From contig JAJZOB010000045.1 of assembly GCA_021852135.1 (NCBI GenBank), positions 1 through 17,783 on the forward strand: 17,783 bases of DNA, given 5' to 3'. This document shows positions 13,693 to 17,783 of this stretch, one piece after another. Origin of the DNA: Nanobdellota archaeon (GTDB taxonomy: Archaea; Nanoarchaeota; Nanoarchaeia; Parvarchaeales; Parvarchaeaceae). The translations under genes were made by a program, and so were the position numbers. The notes beneath the pieces were generated by a model that was not told where the DNA came from, did no database searches, and saw only the letters and a program-made list of their open reading frames with translations. The number at the start of each line of letters is the position of its first letter. Within the stretch, counting starts at the first letter, position 1.

Positions 13693-14249
13693 CTGATATT
13701 GCTAAGGAAATAGAAAAATGCACACTTTGTGATTTGTGCCTAAAAAGAAAGAATGCAGTGCCGGGTGAAGGAAATGAAAAAGCCAGAGTTGTAATAATCG
13801 GAGAAGCGCCCGGCAAAAATGAAGACCTGCAAGGAAGGCCTTTTATAGGCATGTCAGGAAAATTCCTTTCAAAATCCCTGGAAAGCATCGGAATAGATAG
13901 ATCGATGGTTTTTATAACAAACGCTGTAAAGTGCAGACCGCCAAACAACAGAAAACCCAAAAAAGAAGAGATAACTACTTGCAGGCCTTATCTGATAAGG
14001 CAGCTTTCTGTTATACAGCCAAACCTTATACTTGCATTGGGAACTTCGGCAGCCTCTTCTTTGGGCATTGAATTCAAGCATTTAAGCGAGATAAAAAGCA
14101 GAGTTATTGACATTACGCTTGACGGCAGAAAATTCAAATGTCTTGTTACCTTCCATCCTTCTTTTCCTATGCGCTTTCCATCTGCAAGAAAGTCCTTCTT
14201 AGAGGATCTCTCAATGGCTTTTAATCTATATAAAAATTTACCTACATGA
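13680..14249 (+). CDS. Uracil-DNA glycosylase, family 4 (4Fe-4S type)
   Basis: This enzyme removes uracil from DNA (deaminated cytosine) to start base-excision repair, a common activity in archaea and thermophiles. The 189-residue length fits family 4 (UDGa). Four cysteines with family spacing, Cys14 and Cys17 (CTLC), Cys85 (KCRPP) and Cys101 (CRPYL), are the expected [4Fe-4S] ligands; Cys20 is an extra one. Motif A is GEAPGKNEDL (41-50), with the GRPFIGMSGK loop next. The late motif is FHPSFPMRFP (158-167), with the family HPA replaced by HPS. The start is a GTG 13 bases before the end of the AlaX-like gene. No better start exists, since the Fe-S cysteines lie close to it. Overlap suggests co-translation. 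A TATA box for the next unit follows directly. Confidence 0.93.
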   Translation: MESLTDIAKEIEKCTLCDLCLKRKNAVPGEGNEKARVVIIGEAPGKNEDLQGRPFIGMSGKFLSKSLESIGIDRSMVFITNAVKCRPPNNRKPKKEEITTCRPYLIRQLSVIQPNLILALGTSAASSLGIEFKHLSEIKSRVIDITLDGRKFKCLVTFHPSFPMRFPSARKSFLEDLSMAFNLYKNLPT

Positions 14250-14260
14250 TAATAGTAAAG

Positions 14261-14270
14261 TATTTATATA
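14261..14270 (+). promoter_or_regulatory. TATA box of the three-gene unknown operon
   Basis: TATTTATATA is a strong archaeal TATA motif centred about 27 nt before the ATG at 14292, with no Shine-Dalgarno site between. It indicates an independent, probably leaderless transcript starting here. Confidence 0.55.
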
Positions 14271-14291
14271 GCTGAATATCATATATAGAAC

Positions 14292-15290
14292 ATGAAAGCA
14301 GCTAAAAATCCAAATGGAAATGATGAGAAAGAGCAGGCAGAACAGGCTACAGCTAAAACACAGACCCAGAGCTCCGGCGCAAAACAAACATTGGAAGACC
14401 TAATACGTGAAAATGGAGATTATTATAATACATTGAATGCCTTTGTAAGAAGCATAAAACAGTTTGAAAGCAATAAATATGAAAATTTCTCAGAATTAAA
14501 CAGAAACTTTGTTTCGAGTCTAAATGCTTATCTTCAGCAGACTCCGCTCAAAGAAGACGTAAAAATAATGAAACCTTATCTATTGGGTTTAAATGCGCTT
14601 TTGACTGATGATTCTGTGAACAGTTATAAGAAAAAAGATTACATGCAGAGAACAATAAATCAGATTATGCCATTGCTGGGAGCAGAGTATAATAAAGTAA
14701 AGGGCACCCTGTCTGCAGATCACTATCATAATATGGCCCAGAACGCTTTAAACGATCCAATGATAATGTTCAGTCCCTTCGCAAACAATCTTAAACAGGA
14801 GTTAAGCAAAAACGGTTCTTACGACCAAAGTATAAAACTAGGCCAGCTGTCAAAAGACATATTAACAGACCTGAAAAACAATAACTTTTCAAGATTAGGA
14901 GAATACTTCGAGAAGATACCTTACAATAAAGAGGCTTTCAAGAAACTTAATCTTAAGGATGAAGAGATAAACAAGATGATGGATGATGCAAACAAGATAT
15001 TTAAGGATTTGTCTTCAAATCTAAAAGAAGATTACAAAAAGAGACTTATGTATTTGATGAGTGTTACGCTGTCGGAAGAATACAACAAACAGTTTTCCAA
15101 CTTAGATAAAACGCACTCTGCCAACTCTTACAATAGTTTAAACGCTGATGCCACAACAGGTTTGTATCTTGCTTTAAATGGAGCTAAGAAGGCTGCTGGA
15201 AATGGCAGTAAGATTAATCCTGAAGAGATGAGAAGAATGGGCATTAACCCATATGATATTACTGAGCCTGACATGGGCTTTAGTCAGTAG
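14292..15290 (+). CDS. Unknown alpha-helical protein, first gene of a three-gene operon
   Basis: This is a 332-residue soluble protein without cysteine. Residues 1-35 are a disordered Gln/Ala/Lys/Thr stretch (NDEKEQAEQATAKTQTQSS). Residues about 36-300 are predicted to be all alpha, with many short amphipathic helices (for example TLEDLIRENGDYYNTLNAF, KIMKPYLLGLNALL, GYLFELNKKD-like repeats are not seen). The segment KRLMYLMSVTLSEEYNKQFSNLDKTHS is followed by a Gly/Asn-rich stretch before the C-terminus. No TM segment or catalytic motif is visible. I recognise no family. It begins a tight operon: the stop at 15288-15290 is directly followed by a GAGGTG ribosome site for the next gene. It may be a structural or assembly protein. 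Confidence 0.75.
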   Translation: MKAAKNPNGNDEKEQAEQATAKTQTQSSGAKQTLEDLIRENGDYYNTLNAFVRSIKQFESNKYENFSELNRNFVSSLNAYLQQTPLKEDVKIMKPYLLGLNALLTDDSVNSYKKKDYMQRTINQIMPLLGAEYNKVKGTLSADHYHNMAQNALNDPMIMFSPFANNLKQELSKNGSYDQSIKLGQLSKDILTDLKNNNFSRLGEYFEKIPYNKEAFKKLNLKDEEINKMMDDANKIFKDLSSNLKEDYKKRLMYLMSVTLSEEYNKQFSNLDKTHSANSYNSLNADATTGLYLALNGAKKAAGNGSKINPEEMRRMGINPYDITEPDMGFSQ

Positions 15291-15296
15291 GAGGTG
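15291..15296 (+). promoter_or_regulatory. Shine-Dalgarno site that sets the start at 15301
   Basis: GAGGTG begins at the base after the previous stop codon and lies 4 nt before the ATG at 15301. It marks that ATG, rather than an upstream in-frame codon near 15253, as the real start. Confidence 0.6.
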
Positions 15297-15300
15297 TTTT

Positions 15301-16149
15301 ATGAAAGTTGTAGGATTTGTTTCGGGAGGAGGGTACCAGATAATAGATACTAACGGCTCTAGCGCAATAGGAAAAAGCTTTGATTACACACAATGGAATG
15401 ATAATCGAAAATACAACCTGCAGAATTTCACTGGTTCACTGCAAAGAGAGATGGGCACTGGTAATATAGCTGATTTAATGGCTTACAATGAGATTGCAAA
15501 GGTACAGGTAGCTGCAGAAATGCCAGGTGCAAAAGTTGTAGGCTTAGAGGACAAACTTTCAGAGACAAAAAGATTAAACCAATTGGAACAGTCTGGACTT
15601 CAGCCACAGAAAACATTGGGACCGTTTAACCCCTTACATTTTGACATTGTAGATGCAGGGGTGTTGAAAACCTATGATAGTAATAATAATGTTAAACTTC
15701 AAAAAATGTATAGACTAAAGATAGAATATGGTTACAGAATAATAGACAAGAAGAAGGCTTATCACCAGAACATGCATGATTTGGCGCTGCAGTTGTTGCA
15801 AAACGCTGCTGCCAAGAGAATGCATTTTGGTAATTTCGAAAGACGCTGGTTTAACGCCAGTATTTATTCGGACGACCTGCAGGTAGAATTCCTTTCTCCT
15901 TATAGATGGGGTGGAAGCTATGATTACAGAAATATCAACTTAAGAGACAATGGCGTTACATATAGGCATGGGCTAGCTTACAAAACTATGGAAGCCGTTT
16001 TCGGTGGATTAATCAAAGGATTAATAGTTGGTCCAAGAATAAGCGTAGTTTCCACAAAACCGATTACTGAAGAAAGAGCAAGGAACCTGATGAGCATACT
16101 TGACCTTAAAGGCGCATACACTATAGAAAAAGAGGAGGAAAATAATTGA
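15301..16149 (+). CDS. Unknown protein, second gene of the three-gene operon
   Basis: The start is the ATG at 15301, fixed by the GAGGTG site just upstream. The 282-residue protein begins with a Gly-rich hydrophobic segment (VVGFVSGGGYQIID). It is mixed alpha/beta: a helical part (about 45-95, LQREMGTGNIADLMAYNEIAK), an aromatic and basic middle (KMYRLKIEYGYRIIDKKKAY, then HFGNFERRWFNASIY) and a C-terminal stretch (GGLIKGLIVGPRISVVS). No clear TM helix, cysteine or catalytic signature is present. The aromatic-rich middle with long strands could form a beta-sheet scaffold. I recognise no family. It is translated together with its neighbours: the preceding gene ends 10 nt before its ATG and the next start codon overlaps its stop. 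Confidence 0.75.
   Translation: MKVVGFVSGGGYQIIDTNGSSAIGKSFDYTQWNDNRKYNLQNFTGSLQREMGTGNIADLMAYNEIAKVQVAAEMPGAKVVGLEDKLSETKRLNQLEQSGLQPQKTLGPFNPLHFDIVDAGVLKTYDSNNNVKLQKMYRLKIEYGYRIIDKKKAYHQNMHDLALQLLQNAAAKRMHFGNFERRWFNASIYSDDLQVEFLSPYRWGGSYDYRNINLRDNGVTYRHGLAYKTMEAVFGGLIKGLIVGPRISVVSTKPITEERARNLMSILDLKGAYTIEKEEENN
16132..16138 (+). promoter_or_regulatory. Shine-Dalgarno site for the third operon gene
   Basis: GAGGAGG is a near-perfect ribosome site. It lies 7 nt before TTG at 16146 and 13 nt before ATG at 16152, so the spacing favours the TTG start while codon preference favours the ATG. Confidence 0.6.
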
Positions 16150-16964
16150 ATATGATAAAAGAACATAGACTTGAAAGGTTAGTATCTGAAGGTTCAAGCG
16201 CAGTTTACTTCAGTCTTAATCCCGCTGTAACGAGCAATGAGATATGGACAAAAGAGAATGGGCTAGAAAAAAGCATAGGCGCAAAAAACCCTGGGGATGC
16301 TGTTACTTTGGTTGGCAAAATGGAAGGGGAGAAGAGCAGGGAATCTTACTTTTTCCATGGAGTTTATGAGCTTATGCCTCTTTCTTTAAAAGGCAATGAT
16401 AAAGATGACTTCAAAACGGTTTACGAAAGTATGATACCGGGAGTAGCCTACATTAATCCCCTATCACTAGGGATAAACAACGAAGAATTCAATAACCTGG
16501 ATAAGGAAACCGGGCCTGTAAAAAGAGGCAATAAGGAATTCATCGGTGTTGTAAATTTAGATTACCTGGTTGGTTTAGAGAGGGGCAAGATAAACGATTA
16601 CTTTACAAATGGTGCATACTTAATAAGAAAACCTTCAAAAGACAATAAACCATATGTTAAGCCAACTATTAATTATAAGAAAATAAATAACATAGGTCAG
16701 GGCGCCGGTTTAATATCCTCAAAAATAACCGACAAAATCGCAGACTTTTATGGTTTTCCAAGGCCTAAACCAGGAGATGTTGTAATTGGGATAGGCTACT
16801 TTGAAGATTCTGTATTGTATCACAAAACTAATCCACCATATGCATTTCCAATGGTTGTATCTGCAGTTGGAGATAGAATGCAGGTCCCTCCCGATGCGAT
16901 AGACAGCATGTACATAGAGGTTATTCTTGGAGTAGACAAGAAATTAGGAAAGAAGCTTGTCTAA
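16146..16964 (+). CDS. Unknown protein, third gene of the three-gene operon
   Basis: This is a 272-residue protein if translation begins at TTG 16146, which overlaps the previous stop by 4 nt and has ideal spacing to the GAGGAGG site. The ATG at 16152 gives 270 residues. It looks beta-rich and globular: VYFSLNPAVTS, SYFFHGVYELMPLSL, FIGVVNLDYLVGL, then KPGDVVIGIGYFEDSVLYH and MYIEVILGVDKKLGKKLV. It is rich in Gly, Asn and Pro and has no cysteine, TM segment or known active-site motif. I recognise no family. Its position as the last gene of a tight operon suggests that it works with the two preceding proteins, perhaps in one complex. The downstream phosphodiesterase has its own promoter. Confidence 0.75.
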   Translation: MNMIKEHRLERLVSEGSSAVYFSLNPAVTSNEIWTKENGLEKSIGAKNPGDAVTLVGKMEGEKSRESYFFHGVYELMPLSLKGNDKDDFKTVYESMIPGVAYINPLSLGINNEEFNNLDKETGPVKRGNKEFIGVVNLDYLVGLERGKINDYFTNGAYLIRKPSKDNKPYVKPTINYKKINNIGQGAGLISSKITDKIADFYGFPRPKPGDVVIGIGYFEDSVLYHKTNPPYAFPMVVSAVGDRMQVPPDAIDSMYIEVILGVDKKLGKKLV

Positions 16965-16966
16965 AA

Positions 16967-16976
16967 GCTTAAAATT
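16967..16976 (+). promoter_or_regulatory. TATA-like motif of the phosphodiesterase gene
   Basis: GCTTAAAATT within an AT-rich stretch is centred about 25 nt before the ATG at 16997. The 32-bp gap shows no Shine-Dalgarno site, consistent with leaderless translation. Confidence 0.4.
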
Positions 16977-16996
16977 AATTAAATACAGTAAATCTG

Positions 16997-17783
16997 ATGA
17001 GCAAACTTATTCTTCCAGACTACAACAATAGTATATGTAATCTATTCAATGAAGAGCTTTCTGTATTTGGTATAGAGAACACCGGCAAAAAAATAGGGCT
17101 TGACTTAAAAGCCAGCAAAAAAACCAGTCTTTTATTTGTAGATGGTTTTGGGTGGAACCTTTACTCAGATACAAAATACTTTTCAAGCTTTAAAAAAGTA
17201 AAAGCAAGCAGCGTATTCCCCTCAAGCACAGACACCGCTTCAGTTTCATTGGTTTCAGGATTAAATCCTGGAATGCATGGAATCATTGGGTACAAGGCCT
17301 TTTTAAAGCTGGCAGGCGCAATAGTGAAACCTTTGGAAAATACTTATGCTTCTGCCCCGCATTCAAACAATCTTTTAAGCCATATAGGAAAACTAAAGGA
17401 TATGCTCCGCATAAAAACAATATTCAATGCTCTATCAAAAAAAAGGATACGCAGCCTTGTAATAACTCCTTCGTTTATAGTAAACTCTTCTTTTAGTTCT
17501 TTGATATTTTCAGGGGCAACTGAGATAAGTGGCTACGAAAATATATGGGATGCCTTTTATATCTATAGAAAAGCGCTTGAAAACGATTCTATACGATTTA
17601 TACATTTTTACATCCCGTATGTAGATACGCTTGAGCACATGTACGGATATAAAAACACAGAAGTTAAAGAAGCTACTGAATATATACTAAAAAGAACCAC
17701 TGAATTAAATACTGGAAAAAAGACAAATACAATAATAACCACAGATCATGGACACAAGAAAGTAAATGAAATAATAGATTTCA
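16997..17783 (+). CDS. Alkaline-phosphatase-superfamily phosphodiesterase/nucleotide pyrophosphatase (partial)
   Basis: This open frame starts at ATG 16997 and has no stop before the right edge (262 complete codons). It shows the type I phosphodiesterase/nucleotide pyrophosphatase pattern: VDGFGWNL (metal ligand Asp49), and FPSSTDTASVSLVSGLNPG with the probable nucleophile Thr78 in the FPSxT context. MHGIIGY follows, then YVDTLEH (Asp210 and His214) and TTDHGH (Asp250, His251, His253), all expected zinc-site residues. Family members hydrolyse nucleotide or phosphonate phosphodiesters, or act on lipid headgroups. No signal peptide is visible at the N-terminus, so it is probably cytoplasmic. 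The C-terminal end lies outside the window. Substrate unknown. It is separated from the three-gene operon by 32 bp with its own TATA-like motif. Confidence 0.85.
   Translation, partial: MSKLILPDYNNSICNLFNEELSVFGIENTGKKIGLDLKASKKTSLLFVDGFGWNLYSDTKYFSSFKKVKASSVFPSSTDTASVSLVSGLNPGMHGIIGYKAFLKLAGAIVKPLENTYASAPHSNNLLSHIGKLKDMLRIKTIFNALSKKRIRSLVITPSFIVNSSFSSLIFSGATEISGYENIWDAFYIYRKALENDSIRFIHFYIPYVDTLEHMYGYKNTEVKEATEYILKRTTELNTGKKTNTIITTDHGHKKVNEIIDF

Noticed and set aside
13619..13960. Minus-strand open frame over the AlaX-UDG junction
   Set aside because: The UDG motifs on the plus strand (cysteine pairs, GEAPG) account for this DNA.
15253..15300. Upstream extension of the second operon protein
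   Set aside because: The extra 16 residues overlap the preceding gene and have no ribosome site, whereas GAGGTG sits 4 nt before the ATG at 15301.
1..17783. CRISPR array, tRNA or rRNA gene
   Set aside because: I looked for regularly spaced repeats, T-arm-like GTTCGA motifs and conserved rRNA segments and saw none that hold up by eye. A covariance-model scan would be decisive.

Overview
The window reads as chromosomal DNA from an A+T-rich archaeon. The evidence is an archaeal/eukaryotic-type AspRS, a small S26e-like zinc-ribbon protein, an Lrp/AsnC regulator, a family-4 (4Fe-4S) uracil-DNA glycosylase, a stand-alone AlaX-type editing protein, an N-glycosylation-sequon-rich surface protein, and archaeal TATA boxes about 25 nt upstream of many first genes with little or no leader. 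Compact genes, 1-41 nt overlaps and many lineage-restricted proteins suggest a small-genome DPANN lineage, perhaps ARMAN/Parvarchaeota-like. The cytochrome bd oxidase would fit an oxygen-exposed member. The lineage is inference, because there is no rRNA gene or other decisive marker here.

Left edge (1-1345): a remnant of an IS200/IS605-type element with a TnpB gene cut off after RuvC motif I, fused to the middle of a LamG/concanavalin-like surface-protein gene that is itself frameshifted. A terminal-type hairpin and nested inverted repeats lie upstream of tnpB. Region 1342-3436 (minus strand): a small HEXXH protein with a possible operator around its promoter, a compact 2,3-BPG-dependent phosphoglycerate mutase, and an Lrp/AsnC regulator coupled to a two-TM membrane protein.

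Region 3483-7106 (minus): a tight run of cydA, a divergent cydB, an S26e-like protein with an acidic Asn/Glu tail, and a membrane-anchored surface protein rich in N-glycosylation sequons. Region 7159-9242 (minus): an MFS transporter overlapping an RNase Z-like metallo-beta-lactamase-fold protein by 4 nt.

Region 9366-11315 (plus): a pair of small coiled-coil proteins, the second with a UBA-like helical motif, then an unrecognised acidic protein. Region 11346-12629 (minus): AspRS with a U-tract terminator. Region 12805-14249 (plus): an AlaX-like editing protein overlapping a family-4 UDG.

Region 14292-16964 (plus): an operon of three proteins I cannot assign to any family, with strong internal Shine-Dalgarno sites. 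It is the best candidate here for an undescribed system. Region 16997 to the right edge: the start of an alkaline-phosphatase-superfamily phosphodiesterase with its own promoter. A recurring expression pattern is visible: promoter-proximal genes look leaderless, and several downstream operon genes have Shine-Dalgarno sites or stop/start overlaps.
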